This document shows, piece by piece, positions 48,900 through 58,009 of a stretch of 64,000 nucleotides of DNA (position 1 is the first letter of the stretch; the number at the start of each line of letters is the position of its first letter). The notes under the pieces are model-generated. The model had not been told where the DNA came from. It ran no database searches and was given only the letters and a program-made list of their open reading frames with translations. A program made the translations under genes and the position numbers. Location of the stretch: NCBI GenBank assembly GCA_031267575.1, contig JAIRYN010000056.1:1-64000 (forward strand), in the 5' to 3' direction. Source of the DNA: Synergistaceae bacterium (GTDB lineage: Bacteria; Synergistota; Synergistia; Synergistales; Aminobacteriaceae).

Positions 48900-50516
48900 T
48901 TATTCTTCTCCTGCCACTCGTGTCAGCTCCTCTGGGGAAGTCTTTCCGCTGCTCACCGCGTCAAGGCCGATCTCCCAAAGGGTTTTGAAATTTCGTCCCC
49001 GGGCTATATCTCGCAACTTGGAGGCTGGAACTCCCGCGGAAACCGCCTCTTGGATTTCTTCATTGAGCACGAACTGTTCGTAGAGGCCCAAACGACCTCG
49101 GTATCCCGTGTTATTGCACTGAGGACAGCCCGCGGGTTCGTAGGCCATCGTCACGCCTTGACGAGCCATCATCACCGGAGGGTTGACCGGCCGGCGGCAA
49201 TGGGGGCAAAGACGCCGCGCCAGCCGTTGAGCCACCGTTCCAATGATGCAGCTGGCGGCCAGGTAAGGTTCTACACCCATGTCCACCAAGCGGATCACCG
49301 CTCCGATGGAGTCGTTGGTGTGCAGCGTCGAGAGCACCAAGTGACCCGTCAGAGAGGCTTGAACTCCAATATGGGCCGTCTCAAAATCCCGCATCTCTCC
49401 GATCATGACGATGTCCGGGTCTTGACGCAGAATGGAGCGCAAGGCCGAAGCAAAGGTTACCCCTGCCTTTTCGTTTACTTGAATCTGAGCCACGCCGGGA
49501 AGAGAGTACTCTATGGGATCTTCCACCGTGATGATGTTCACCTGGGGCTTGGCGAGGGCCTGAAGGATGGCGTAAAGGCTTGTGGTCTTTCCCGATCCCG
49601 TGGGTCCGGTGAAGAGGATCATGCCGTGGGGTCGATAAATCAGGCTCTCCATCACCTCACGCTCGTTTTTTTCCATACCCAGGTCTTCCAGGGTGAGAAG
49701 CCCATACCCCTTGTCCAGCATACGCATCGCCAAGCGCTCGCCGTGCTGAGTGGGAATGAGCCCCACGCGAATATCCACAGCCCGGTCCCCCAACGTGATC
49801 CCGATGCGTCCGTCCTGGGGAGCCATGTGCTCGGCGATGTCCATCTTCGCCATAACTTTAATGCGGCTGGTGAGAGGGGCCTGGTGGGTTCGCGGCAGGC
49901 GGAGCCGGTCCTGGAGCACCCCGTCCACCCGGAAGCGGATCAATACTTCGTCCTCGTAGGGCTCTACGTGAATATCGGTGGCCCGCTGCTTCAAGGCGTC
50001 CACAAAAAGCCCGTTCACCAAGCGTATGACCGGCACGTCCACCGAGTCGCTCAAGACATCTTCCCGACTGAGGTCGTCGATGTCCTCGATGCCCTCCATA
50101 TTTTTGGCGGCCTCGTCAGTGGCCACGCTGCGGATGTCGTAAAGGGTGTGCAATAGGTCCGAGATGTCCTTGTCCGGGTGCAATTCGAGATCAATAGGCA
50201 ATCCCATGGCCACGCCCAGCATTTGAGCTTTCGTGTAGGCGTCCAGAGATACTGCCCCAACGATCAATACCCCATCTTCTACCCGGAGGGGCACGATTTT
50301 CGCGGAACGGAGAATGTCGAGTCCCATAGACTCAGGAAGTAACTCGACGACGGACTTGGCTTCGGGTAACGCCGAAACGATTTGTTTCTCTTCAGTTTTT
50401 CTTTCAGTTTTCCCTTCAGTTTTCCCTTCCGTTTCTCCGCCCTTTGCTTCTTCTTTCTCCAACGAAAGTTCTGGGGTTTCGGGCAGCCGCGCTATTGCTT
50501 CCTGGTTTGAAGTCAT
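48900..50516 (-). CDS. gspE: Type II secretion ATPase GspE
   Basis: Cytoplasmic hexameric ATPase that drives secretion. 538 residues. MshEN-type N-domain, then Walker A FTGPTGSGKTTSLYAIL, Asp box TVEDPIEYS, Walker B LRQDPDIVMIGEMRDFETA and histidine box STLHTNDS. Zinc site: CPHCRRPV and CPQCNNTGYRGR. Residues about 28-43 are a repeat-derived EGKTEGKTERKTEEK linker. Five bases after the gspD stop. Confidence 0.95.
   Translation of the reverse strand: MTSNQEAIARLPETPELSLEKEEAKGGETEGKTEGKTERKTEEKQIVSALPEAKSVVELLPESMGLDILRSAKIVPLRVEDGVLIVGAVSLDAYTKAQMLGVAMGLPIDLELHPDKDISDLLHTLYDIRSVATDEAAKNMEGIEDIDDLSREDVLSDSVDVPVIRLVNGLFVDALKQRATDIHVEPYEDEVLIRFRVDGVLQDRLRLPRTHQAPLTSRIKVMAKMDIAEHMAPQDGRIGITLGDRAVDIRVGLIPTQHGERLAMRMLDKGYGLLTLEDLGMEKNEREVMESLIYRPHGMILFTGPTGSGKTTSLYAILQALAKPQVNIITVEDPIEYSLPGVAQIQVNEKAGVTFASALRSILRQDPDIVMIGEMRDFETAHIGVQASLTGHLVLSTLHTNDSIGAVIRLVDMGVEPYLAASCIIGTVAQRLARRLCPHCRRPVNPPVMMARQGVTMAYEPAGCPQCNNTGYRGRLGLYEQFVLNEEIQEAVSAGVPASKLRDIARGRNFKTLWEIGLDAVSSGKTSPEELTRVAGEE
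50391..50438. repeat. Four 12-bp repeats encoding the GspE N-terminal linker
   Basis: TTCAGTTTTCCC-type units, two exact and two variant copies, in frame inside gspE (GKTE repeats on the minus strand). Confidence 0.92.
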
Positions 50517-50518
50517 CT

Positions 50519-52543
50519 TTACTGCGCTTTACGACTTTTCTCGTACAGTTCTCTGAAACGCCTGTCCACTTCCGTCTCCACGGGGCTCATTTCCGGCCGA
50601 GTCTGGCCGAAATCCGATTCGAGGTTGGCGGCTTGGTTTGTCACCTTACGCATTTGTTTGGTATCGCGTATGATCTGGGGCGTCAGAAAGATGATGAAAT
50701 CGATCTTCTCTCGCTCTTTTGACACCTTCTGGAACAGGCTCCCCACCAGCGGGATGTAGGAAAGTCCCGGCACCCGTCGCCTCAGGGCTTTCTCCGTCTC
50801 TTTTACGATGCCCCCTAAGATGATGGTCTCCCCGTCCTCTACAACCACCGAGGTTTTTACCTGGCGTTTGGCCGTCACGGGTGTCACAGAACCGGCAGCG
50901 GTGAGTACATCCTCCGTCGTCTGCTCGATGTCCAGTGCCACCACGTTGCCGCTGCGGATATGGGGTGTAACGGTCAAAGTCAACCCCGTGTCTTTGTAAT
51001 CGTAGTTCTGTTGCATGGCGCTGGGGTTCGAGAGGTCCGAGGTCGAGCCCTTCAAAACGGGGATAACCTGCCCTACCTGGAATGAGCTTTCTTTGTTGTC
51101 GGTGCACATCAGACGCGGCACCGACAACACATTGACGGCGTCGTATTTTTTCAGCATTTCGATGGTCGCGTAGACTAGGGCCAAGGGCTCGTAGTTGGTC
51201 ACAGTGTAAGTGGATCCGTTGCGGTCAAGAAGCTGCTCGCTACGGGAGAGTTCGTTAAACCACTCCATAAATTGGCTGGGGATGGCGGCCTCGCCCAATT
51301 GTCCCATGCCGCCCATCATGAAGTTGTCCCAGATCTGTCCGCCCATAATGGACCAGTCGATACCCGCTCTATCCAGATTGGTCACGTTGACCTCCGCCAA
51401 GAAGCCGCGGATCAAGACTTGCTTAGGCTGAATGTCGATCTCGTTCAGAATTTTTTCGAGAGCGTCGTACTGACGCTGGGTGGACGCGAAAATCAGGCTG
51501 TTGGTGGTCACGTCGGGCACCACGATGGCTGGAAAGTTGCCGTCTTGATTGGGCTGCAACATGGCGGACGCCGCCAGCACCTTGCTGATTTGCTCAGCTG
51601 CCGCCGTGGCGTCGATATTTTGGAGCTTGTAAATGTGAAAATCCCCCTGTTGGCGGTCCACGTCCAACTCTTTGATGATCTTGGCAGCCTCCGCGATGAC
51701 GTTGGGTTCCGCCACGACGATGATCTGCCGACTGTTCTGGTCGGGAACGGCGGCGAGGCCTCGGAGGAGCCCTCCCGCCTGGGCGATGGCGTTGAGCTGG
51801 TTGGCGATAACCGCTGGGTCACCAAAGCTCAGGAAAAAAACTCGACTGGTCTTGGCGCTGGAGGGAATATCTAACCTGCGGATGAGTTCCACGGCCTTGC
51901 TGACGTCTGTGGCTCGCCCTTGCAGTACAATATCCCGGCCGTTGCCCACGGGGAGCACGATGACAGACTGCCCGAAAGCCTGTTGCAGTGCCTGGATCAC
52001 AAAATCCGCCACAATATAGTCTAGAGGAACGATGTGGGTGACGCTTTCCTCGCCTTGGCCGGGACTGCCTTTACCTCTTCCCACATGGGAAGAGGTACTG
52101 ACGCCTCCCTGTACCAGTTTGTCGTAGCTGCCCATGTTCTGTAAAGCCCAGCCCTGGGTCTGCAAGATGGACAAGAAAATTTGGCGCGCGTCGCGAAGGC
52201 TGGAGGGAGTGGGAGAGATAACGGAGATTTTCCCGGAGATGGTTGGCGGGACAACGACATTCCTCTGCATGAGTTCTGACATGAAACGCACAAACCTCAC
52301 GAGCTCAATGTCTGTAAAATTAAACTGGACCATGCCGGCCCGGCGCATAGCTTGAGCCGCCGCGATCAGGGCCTGCTCGTCCTGCTCCAACCGCGCACCA
52401 GGAGTAGAGATTCCGTCCGCGGCCCACGCTATGGAAAAACGCGGTACGGGCAAAAGAATGGTTGACACAAAGATACTTAAAACAAAGATGATTAAAGTCG
52501 TAAACATGCAGAGGAGCGCTCCGCAAAATTTCCTCAAAATCAT
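50519..52543 (-). CDS. gspD: Type II secretion secretin GspD
   Basis: Outer-membrane secretion channel. 674 residues. Signal peptide region FVLSIFVSTILLPVPRFSIAWA, N0-N3 domains (VRFVRFMSELMQRNVVVPP, LDIPSSAKTSRVFFLSFGDP, KELDVDRQQGDFHIYKLQNIDAT), then the secretin core (NVLSVPRLMCTDNKESSFQVG, VVEDGETIILGGIVKE, VPGLSYIPLVGSLF). Start is ATG 52543; a TTG two codons in has better ribosome-site spacing. Confirms a diderm envelope. Confidence 0.95.
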   Translation of the reverse strand: MILRKFCGALLCMFTTLIIFVLSIFVSTILLPVPRFSIAWAADGISTPGARLEQDEQALIAAAQAMRRAGMVQFNFTDIELVRFVRFMSELMQRNVVVPPTISGKISVISPTPSSLRDARQIFLSILQTQGWALQNMGSYDKLVQGGVSTSSHVGRGKGSPGQGEESVTHIVPLDYIVADFVIQALQQAFGQSVIVLPVGNGRDIVLQGRATDVSKAVELIRRLDIPSSAKTSRVFFLSFGDPAVIANQLNAIAQAGGLLRGLAAVPDQNSRQIIVVAEPNVIAEAAKIIKELDVDRQQGDFHIYKLQNIDATAAAEQISKVLAASAMLQPNQDGNFPAIVVPDVTTNSLIFASTQRQYDALEKILNEIDIQPKQVLIRGFLAEVNVTNLDRAGIDWSIMGGQIWDNFMMGGMGQLGEAAIPSQFMEWFNELSRSEQLLDRNGSTYTVTNYEPLALVYATIEMLKKYDAVNVLSVPRLMCTDNKESSFQVGQVIPVLKGSTSDLSNPSAMQQNYDYKDTGLTLTVTPHIRSGNVVALDIEQTTEDVLTAAGSVTPVTAKRQVKTSVVVEDGETIILGGIVKETEKALRRRVPGLSYIPLVGSLFQKVSKEREKIDFIIFLTPQIIRDTKQMRKVTNQAANLESDFGQTRPEMSPVETEVDRRFRELYEKSRKAQ

Positions 52544-52634
52544 TCACCTTCTCGAATCGAAATCGTAGGATCACGCAAACTCTTTATAGGGTATAGGGAC
52601 CTCAGTGTACCCGTTTCCCTTCATCCTATTGCGC

Positions 52635-52982
52635 CTATTGCGTTCCCGGCAGGTAAAGAACCATCTTTCGGTCCTGATACTCCACGGTGAGCCTTCGGAA
52701 TGTCAACTCCAGTCCATCGACAACAGGAACGGAGTCGGTATCCACACTCCATTTTACACCGTCTTTTTCTCCGCTGTCGGACATGTCTTCTTTCGTCAAA
52801 AAATCGAGGCGCACTTTCTGGGCCTCGTTCATCAGTTCTTGTTCCATCTTGACCTCGGCCAACGTGCGGAAGGACAAGGTAAGCAGCTTGAATCCGGCCG
52901 CGGTCACAAGCCCAATGATCGCCACTGCTACCATCACCTCGATCAGCGTGAAGCCGTCGCGGCATCCGTTACCGAACGGCAT
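52635..52982 (-). CDS. gspI: Type II secretion minor pseudopilin GspI-like
   Basis: Minor pseudopilin, 115 residues, a normal GspI size. Prepilin motif CRDGFTLIEVMVAVAIIGLVTAAGFKLL with Glu +5. The body contains FRTLAEVKMEQELMNEAQKVRLDF. The start at 52982 overlaps gspC by 14 bases. The GspI call is based on size, motif and the presence of separate GspH, GspK and GspJ genes. Confidence 0.82.
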   Translation of the reverse strand: MPFGNGCRDGFTLIEVMVAVAIIGLVTAAGFKLLTLSFRTLAEVKMEQELMNEAQKVRLDFLTKEDMSDSGEKDGVKWSVDTDSVPVVDGLELTFRRLTVEYQDRKMVLYLPGTQ

Positions 52983-53964
52983 ATCGCAGAGAGGTATTTG
53001 TGCCGTTGCGTAGAATCTCAACGTCGAATCGGTCGTTGTTCATCAGCGAAGACATGGAGTTAGTGATGTCCATCATGTTCTGGAAGCGGATGCCGTTGAT
53101 GGAGCGGATCACGTCTCCTCTCTGTACCCCCAACTGGGCCAGGATACTGTCTCTGTTGATCCACTGAACCTGTAACCCCTGCTCTCCCTCCGCAGGACGA
53201 ATACGAACGTTCCTCAGCTCTTCAAAGGGGTTCTCCATCAGCCGATTGACCATATCCCGGTTGATTTCGCCGTTGACCCCTTTCGTCGGATCGGCGGCAA
53301 GCACCTGCTGTCCTAGGTTCCCCTTCGCTGATCGCACTGTGGTTAGAGAGGGAGCCGGCAAGGCCGCCAGCCCTTCCTTGCTATAGCTCAAATCCTTGAC
53401 CACGCGTTCCTCGCCTTTTAAGAAAATCGCCTGGCGGTAGGTCACTTCTTCCAATCTGTAAACATCGAAGCTCTCGCGGAGCAAAATCATATGTTGTTTC
53501 CCCTGGTCTTCCAACAAAACGCCGGTGCCAGGCATGGTCCACCGCACCACGGCCGTCGCCAGAGAACCCGTGATCGGAGGAGGCGCGTTCTCCTCTTTCT
53601 CTTCTTCCATCGCCTCTAGGTCCGGCAAAACCATGGGCGTGACTTTGAAGGGATTGCTATTCAAAAAAGCGGTCATATTTGACATATCGGAGTCCTGTGC
53701 CGCCGCGAAGGCGGCGGAAGAAGCGGAAAGGGGACGGTTGCTCCGATTAGCGCCATCTAGCCAGACCCCCAGACAAACCATACCGAACCATCCTAGCACG
53801 AGCCCTATCAAAGCCGGCAGTGCCCACGTCCAAAGCCGGTAATAAACCCCTCCTTCGGAGCGAACTACGGCAGGCAATGGCTTTTCGCCACTTTTGCTCG
53901 GCATCGGCTTCGCCATTTTTCTGAACCCCGCAACGAGAAATCGCGCCGCGTTTTTTATTTTCAT
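52969..53964 (-). CDS. gspC: Type II secretion protein GspC
   Basis: Inner-membrane linker to the secretin. 331 residues. One N-terminal helix (WALPALIGLVLGWFGMVCLGVW), a homology region (VLPDLEAMEEE to VVRWTMPGTGVLLED), and a C-terminal PDZ domain (LQVQWINRDSILAQLGVQRGDVIRSINGIRFQNMMD). A degenerate 12-bp repeat fills the spacer upstream (53986-54027). Confidence 0.9.
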   Translation of the reverse strand: MKIKNAARFLVAGFRKMAKPMPSKSGEKPLPAVVRSEGGVYYRLWTWALPALIGLVLGWFGMVCLGVWLDGANRSNRPLSASSAAFAAAQDSDMSNMTAFLNSNPFKVTPMVLPDLEAMEEEKEENAPPPITGSLATAVVRWTMPGTGVLLEDQGKQHMILLRESFDVYRLEEVTYRQAIFLKGEERVVKDLSYSKEGLAALPAPSLTTVRSAKGNLGQQVLAADPTKGVNGEINRDMVNRLMENPFEELRNVRIRPAEGEQGLQVQWINRDSILAQLGVQRGDVIRSINGIRFQNMMDITNSMSSLMNNDRFDVEILRNGTNTSLRYAVR

Positions 53965-54036
53965 GGTCTTCTTTTCCTTTCTATACTTTATTATTCCATT
54001 GTTCTCTTTATTATTCTCTTGATTATTTTTTTCTGC

Positions 54037-54651
54037 TTAATTGACTGCCCTACGAAGAAGCCAGCGTCCCGGAGACTCTTGCCGTAGAGGCAGTAAATTC
54101 CCCAAAGCGGGCATTTCTTGTTCAAAGGACTCCGACTTGACGTCGATTGTCACATCTGCCCAACGAATAGGAGGATAGGCGGAGGAAGCGATGAGCAGAG
54201 TTCCGTTCATCGAAAGTTCCCCGTTGCTGCGCAACCCTTCCAGAAGGACCCCCTGGGCGCTGATAGAAACCATCACGCGGCCATTGCCAATCGTGACACC
54301 AGGGATCTTTCTGAGTGGAGTCACGGCCACGTCTCCCAAGACGCCGCCGGTAAAGGAAATCCGGCAGGTGGGGGCCATGTTCAACAAAGACGCCGCCAAG
54401 TCCGGAACGATCATCAAGGTTCTAATGGAGCCATCCATCACTCCCATAAAATTGCGGACGCTCAGATCCTCCACCACAAATCCCCCCGGCGCGTCCCCCA
54501 CGAAGGAGTAGGTGACGGAAAGCTGCAACCTCCGGATCGTCGCCAACAAAAGGCTCTCTCCCACTTGTTTCCAGGGCATAAAAAACCACATGGCCATACC
54601 GGCTCCAGCAATTAGCAGAAGTCCCTTCAAAAGAAATTTTATCGTTTTCAT
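54037..54651 (-). CDS. gspN: GspN-like type II secretion protein
   Basis: About 204 residues. N-terminal helix MKTIKFLLKGLLLIAGAGMAMWFFMP, then a GspN-type periplasmic region (GGFVVEDLSVRNFMGVMDG, NGRVMVSISAQGVLLEGLRSNGELSMNGTLLI). Placed between gspM and gspC, the usual position. The start at 54651 begins at the helix; the frame is open upstream inside gspM. Call rests on topology and location. Confidence 0.72.
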   Translation of the reverse strand: MKTIKFLLKGLLLIAGAGMAMWFFMPWKQVGESLLLATIRRLQLSVTYSFVGDAPGGFVVEDLSVRNFMGVMDGSIRTLMIVPDLAASLLNMAPTCRISFTGGVLGDVAVTPLRKIPGVTIGNGRVMVSISAQGVLLEGLRSNGELSMNGTLLIASSAYPPIRWADVTIDVKSESFEQEMPALGNLLPLRQESPGRWLLRRAVN

Positions 54652-54682
54652 TCTGTCAAAACCTCTCGACGAAAAATACCCT

Positions 54683-55192
54683 TCATGCCTCCGTCCCAAT
54701 GACGGCGTACAAGGAGAAAAGACGTTCTTCCCCCGCTGGGAGGGCGCGGATTTCCGCGGAGATGACCCGAATGCCTCGGGCAGCAAGAGCGCGCACGATC
54801 TCCGTCATTTCCTCCGCGTAAAGGCGGTTGATCTCCACGGTACATCTTCTGCCGTCGGGGGCGGGGGCGATTCTGGTGACACGGCTACCCAGTTCGACCT
54901 GAGCGGAAACCCGTGTGAAGGTCGTCATCACGTCCACCGCGTTCGTGTTCACGTCGGAGGGATCGGAGGCGAGACTCTTATACTCCGCGGCCAATTGCGA
55001 AAGGGTTTGATAACGGGTTTCTTGTTGGGTCAGGGATAAAGACGCGTTTTTAGACATATCGGAAAACCAGCTTGCGGCAATCCAGCTTGCGGCAGCGCAA
55101 AAGGTCACCACAAGAAAACGCGCAGAACCGTTTACCTCTCCCCGGATGATGGAGCGTATTTTGTTGAAATTCAGATCGAAATTCATCGCCAC
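54683..55192 (-). CDS. gspM: GspM-like type II secretion protein
   Basis: 169 residues with one N-terminal membrane helix (FLVVTFCAAASWIAASWF) and a ferredoxin-like periplasmic domain, the GspM plan. GTG 55192 or ATG 55186 may start it. Lies next to gspL, its normal partner. Sequence similarity is low, so topology and position carry the call. Confidence 0.72.
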   Translation of the reverse strand: MAMNFDLNFNKIRSIIRGEVNGSARFLVVTFCAAASWIAASWFSDMSKNASLSLTQQETRYQTLSQLAAEYKSLASDPSDVNTNAVDVMTTFTRVSAQVELGSRVTRIAPAPDGRRCTVEINRLYAEEMTEIVRALAARGIRVISAEIRALPAGEERLFSLYAVIGTEA

Positions 55193-55199
55193 GCCCGCT

Positions 55200-56357
55200 T
55201 CACCACCTTACGCTCAAATCGAATCGATACCCCACGCCCGGTGCGGTCTGTAGATTGGCCAATTGGGCGACGCTTGCCCGCGCGGTCCATGCCCGCCAAA
55301 AATCTTGGGCCGCTTCCATGCTCGGTGCGGAACCCGTGTAGTCGACCCCTTCTAAATTATAGCGCGCGAAGTCTAAAGTCACGTCCATACTGGGGTCTTG
55401 TTCGAAGATCGCGCCCAAATCGGTGAATACCTCGTTGAGCAGACGCCCTTCGGAGGAGCCGCCTCGAAGCTCCGCCACCTTGACAATGGCCAGGTTCAAC
55501 GGGTCGGGAATCCGCCCTGTCCTCAATGGGTCAAAAGTCGAACGATAAAGTTCTGAAGAACGGTCGCGCAATTCCACCACGCTTCTCCGGGTTTCGTAAT
55601 AACGCAAAACGTTCCCCCCCAAGACAAAGAGTCCCATGAGCAAAAGCCAGGACGCCACGCGAGAAAGGGCACTCACGGTTCGCTCCAGTACGAGCGCGCT
55701 GTCCAGGGCGCTTCGGGAGAGGTTCACCTCGCCAATCCAGGGGTACAGGTCAAGGCTTTTTTTGACGATCTCCGACAGACTGGCTATTTCGGGTCGGGTC
55801 GCGTCCAAGGTGAATGTATTCCCTATCTCTTCCTCTTTGGACTTGCAGTAGGCCTCGTACCAGGCAAGTTCCGATTCCTCGCTGGCCCGCTTCCGCGACT
55901 TCCAGCGGTAGAGAACGGGAACCCCGCCCCGCCAAAGCATGGAGCAGATATTTTCCTCGTCCAGCCAAAACGTCGCCCCTTCTCCCTCCACTTGGGAGAC
56001 CAAGGGCAGAGGCGCGGGCCAAACCCGGTTTTCCACTTGGATCGGCGCTCTCACGCTTTCCAAATCCGCAGAGGGAACGAACCAGGCTACTCCGCTGCTG
56101 CTCCTCGAGGTCTTGTCCAGAAGCGAGGGGAAAAGCTCCATTTCCCCGACCGAGGCATAAGGCAGAACCTGCAACTTCAGCGCCTCTCGAATGCGAAAGA
56201 CGTTATTAAAAGGAAAGGCAAAAGGAAAAATCGCCACCGATTTTAACGGGGCCAATGTCACGGTATACTTGACGCGTTTCGGCGTGGAGAACGACGGAAT
56301 CCTATTAGCCGTCTCCGCGGTTACGCGAAAAAAATCGGCATTTTCATAAAACAGCAC
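55200..56357 (-). CDS. gspL: GspL-like type II secretion protein
   Basis: 385 residues. A cytoplasmic actin-like N-terminal part, one membrane helix (LSRVASWLLLMGLFVLGGNVL), and a small periplasmic part. This matches GspL, which recruits GspE. GTG start with GGAGGAG upstream. Situated between gspK and gspM, as usual. No strong sequence motif is visible, so confidence is moderate. Confidence 0.75.
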   Translation of the reverse strand: MLFYENADFFRVTAETANRIPSFSTPKRVKYTVTLAPLKSVAIFPFAFPFNNVFRIREALKLQVLPYASVGEMELFPSLLDKTSRSSSGVAWFVPSADLESVRAPIQVENRVWPAPLPLVSQVEGEGATFWLDEENICSMLWRGGVPVLYRWKSRKRASEESELAWYEAYCKSKEEEIGNTFTLDATRPEIASLSEIVKKSLDLYPWIGEVNLSRSALDSALVLERTVSALSRVASWLLLMGLFVLGGNVLRYYETRRSVVELRDRSSELYRSTFDPLRTGRIPDPLNLAIVKVAELRGGSSEGRLLNEVFTDLGAIFEQDPSMDVTLDFARYNLEGVDYTGSAPSMEAAQDFWRAWTARASVAQLANLQTAPGVGYRFDLSVRW

Positions 56358-56451
56358 TCGAACTCCTCCTACATTTTACAATATTTCACGTGTAAATATT
56401 CCAAATTTCACGTAAATATTCCAAGCTCATGGCTCTATTTAGGATTCTTCC

Positions 56452-56493
56452 TATTAAAACTCTTCCCAACGGAATTAAGACTCTTCCCAACGG
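56452..56493. repeat. 21-bp tandem duplication copying the gspK end and stop
   Basis: On the minus strand CGTTGGGAAGAG-type sequence with its TAA stop is repeated: the last five codons (RWEES or variant) and stop occur twice. Confidence 0.94.
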
Positions 56494-57413
56494 ACGACCT
56501 TACCGGCCGTTTTGTCGAAGATAACGTTGAAACTCGTTCCTCCTCCAGTTTCCTCCAGGATTTCGATCTTGATCATGAAATATCGACTTTTGAAAGCCGT
56601 CAAGTTCATGAGGGTCGTCACGGCCTTGGCGGGAAAGCCTGGAATCCGGCGAAGGTCGGCCGTCCCCTTCAATGCCTCCTGTTCGCGGTAATCCGCGATT
56701 TTTTCGGCCAACGACCTATCCAGTCCGGGGAGAATCTCCATGACGTGCACGGGAGCCACGTTCAAGTTGATTTTTCCGTCTCCCCAGAGGGTGCAGTAAT
56801 CCGCCAACCCCTGCTTCTCAGATCCCCCGTACAGGATCTCAGGGGTGATTTCCTTCAGGCCCAGAAGCTCCGATAGATCCAGAAGGGAACGATTGAGATA
56901 GGTTTCCTGCTCCGCCCCGCCCATGCGGGGCCTGGCGTTTTTGTCAAGGAAGTCCAGAACCCGGTCAGTCAGCTCTCGGTGCTCCAGCTTCGTCCATAGA
57001 TCTTCCCAGGTTTGGCGCAGCTCGTTGCGAAGCGTATTGCCATCGGGTAGGAAAAGATGCCTGATGGGGATCTTGTCGTCCAAAGGAAGCACCTGAACCA
57101 CCCAGGTTCCCTGGTCTCCGGCGGGCAAGAAAAAGGGTTTGAACCAGTCGAGCCGTAAAGAATCGTAGTTGACCAGAGTATTGGCCTTGATCCCCGCCAC
57201 GATGGAGAGGGTCAGGACCTGAGCCATACTCCGGTTCGCCAAGGAGACTTTTTCACGCAAGGCGTTCTTCACCTGTAAACGGGTAAACCACGCGAAAGAA
57301 GTAGCGCAGGATATGAAAAGAACCCCCAACAGCAATACGGACACCAGAACAAAGCCGCGCCGTTGTCTTGTCTTGAAAAAAGAAGGCTTTTTATTGGGGA
57401 AAACCGAACACAT
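56475..57413 (-). CDS. gspK: Type II secretion minor pseudopilin GspK
   Basis: Large minor pseudopilin capping the pseudopilus. 312 residues. Prepilin-like start RRGFVLVSVLLLGVLFISCATSFAW lacks Glu at +5, as usual for GspK. Conserved GDGKINLNVAPVHVMEILPGL and TADLRRIPGFPAKAV, the helix-hairpin-helix region of the family. GGAGGAGC precedes the ATG. Overlaps gspJ by 23 bases. Confidence 0.9.
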   Translation of the reverse strand: MCSVFPNKKPSFFKTRQRRGFVLVSVLLLGVLFISCATSFAWFTRLQVKNALREKVSLANRSMAQVLTLSIVAGIKANTLVNYDSLRLDWFKPFFLPAGDQGTWVVQVLPLDDKIPIRHLFLPDGNTLRNELRQTWEDLWTKLEHRELTDRVLDFLDKNARPRMGGAEQETYLNRSLLDLSELLGLKEITPEILYGGSEKQGLADYCTLWGDGKINLNVAPVHVMEILPGLDRSLAEKIADYREQEALKGTADLRRIPGFPAKAVTTLMNLTAFKSRYFMIKIEILEETGGGTSFNVIFDKTAGKVVRWEES

Positions 57414-57984
57414 ATTCGACTTGCTCCTCCCCTCGCGTAAGCGAAAACTTCATACCTCGGGGCAGCCCGCCCTCATAGCTGTCGCTCCATTCCGGCGGCT
57501 CCAGTACGGACAGGTTCAACTCCGTGATATAGGGAGCGATCAACTGTCCATCCTCTTCCTTCAGTTTCTCGTATTCCACGTTCTCGGGCAGGGTTCCTGG
57601 TAGAAGCCAGCGATAAAGGCCGGAAACGCGGTCCTCGTTCATGACGGATCGTTGGATCAGTCGATAGACCAAGCTACCGGCCGCCAGGTTCTGTTTCGCG
57701 GGGGTGGCACTGGCGATGATCAAGGTGTCATCTTCTCCTCCTCCCAAACGCTGGTGATCGATCACTCGGACCACCGTTGGGGTGAGGCGCAAGCCAGCCA
57801 TCACGTCCTGAGCTATAAAAGCGGCAGTACGGCGCAGGGCGGTTTCGTTGGAATAAGCCACCTCCGTCTCCGTGATTTGACGGATTGCGTAAACCACCGG
57901 GGCCAGGGCCAAAGACGCGATCAACCCCGTCAAGGCGACGGCTATGAGAACTTCTATAAGTGTAAAAGCAGAGTTCGATCGCAT
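57391..57984 (-). CDS. gspJ: Type II secretion minor pseudopilin GspJ
   Basis: 197 residues. Prepilin motif NSAFTLIEVLIAVALTGLIASLALAP with Glu +5 and a short leader (MRSNSA). The rest fits GspJ in size (FIAQDVMAGLRLTPTV, LVYRLIQRSVMNEDRVSGLYRW). Head of the secretion gene run. Its start codon is duplicated by a 16-bp tandem repeat shared with the end of the preceding gene. Confidence 0.85.
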   Translation of the reverse strand: MRSNSAFTLIEVLIAVALTGLIASLALAPVVYAIRQITETEVAYSNETALRRTAAFIAQDVMAGLRLTPTVVRVIDHQRLGGGEDDTLIIASATPAKQNLAAGSLVYRLIQRSVMNEDRVSGLYRWLLPGTLPENVEYEKLKEEDGQLIAPYITELNLSVLEPPEWSDSYEGGLPRGMKFSLTRGEEQVEYVFGFPQ

Positions 57985-58009
57985 TCGGTTAAAATCGCAT
58001 TCGGTTAAA
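57978..58009. repeat. 16-bp tandem duplication at a stop/start junction
   Basis: ATCGCATTCGGTTAAA occurs twice. On the minus strand it holds the TAA stop of the upstream gene and the ATG of gspJ, so a minimal stop/start junction has been duplicated. Confidence 0.95.
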
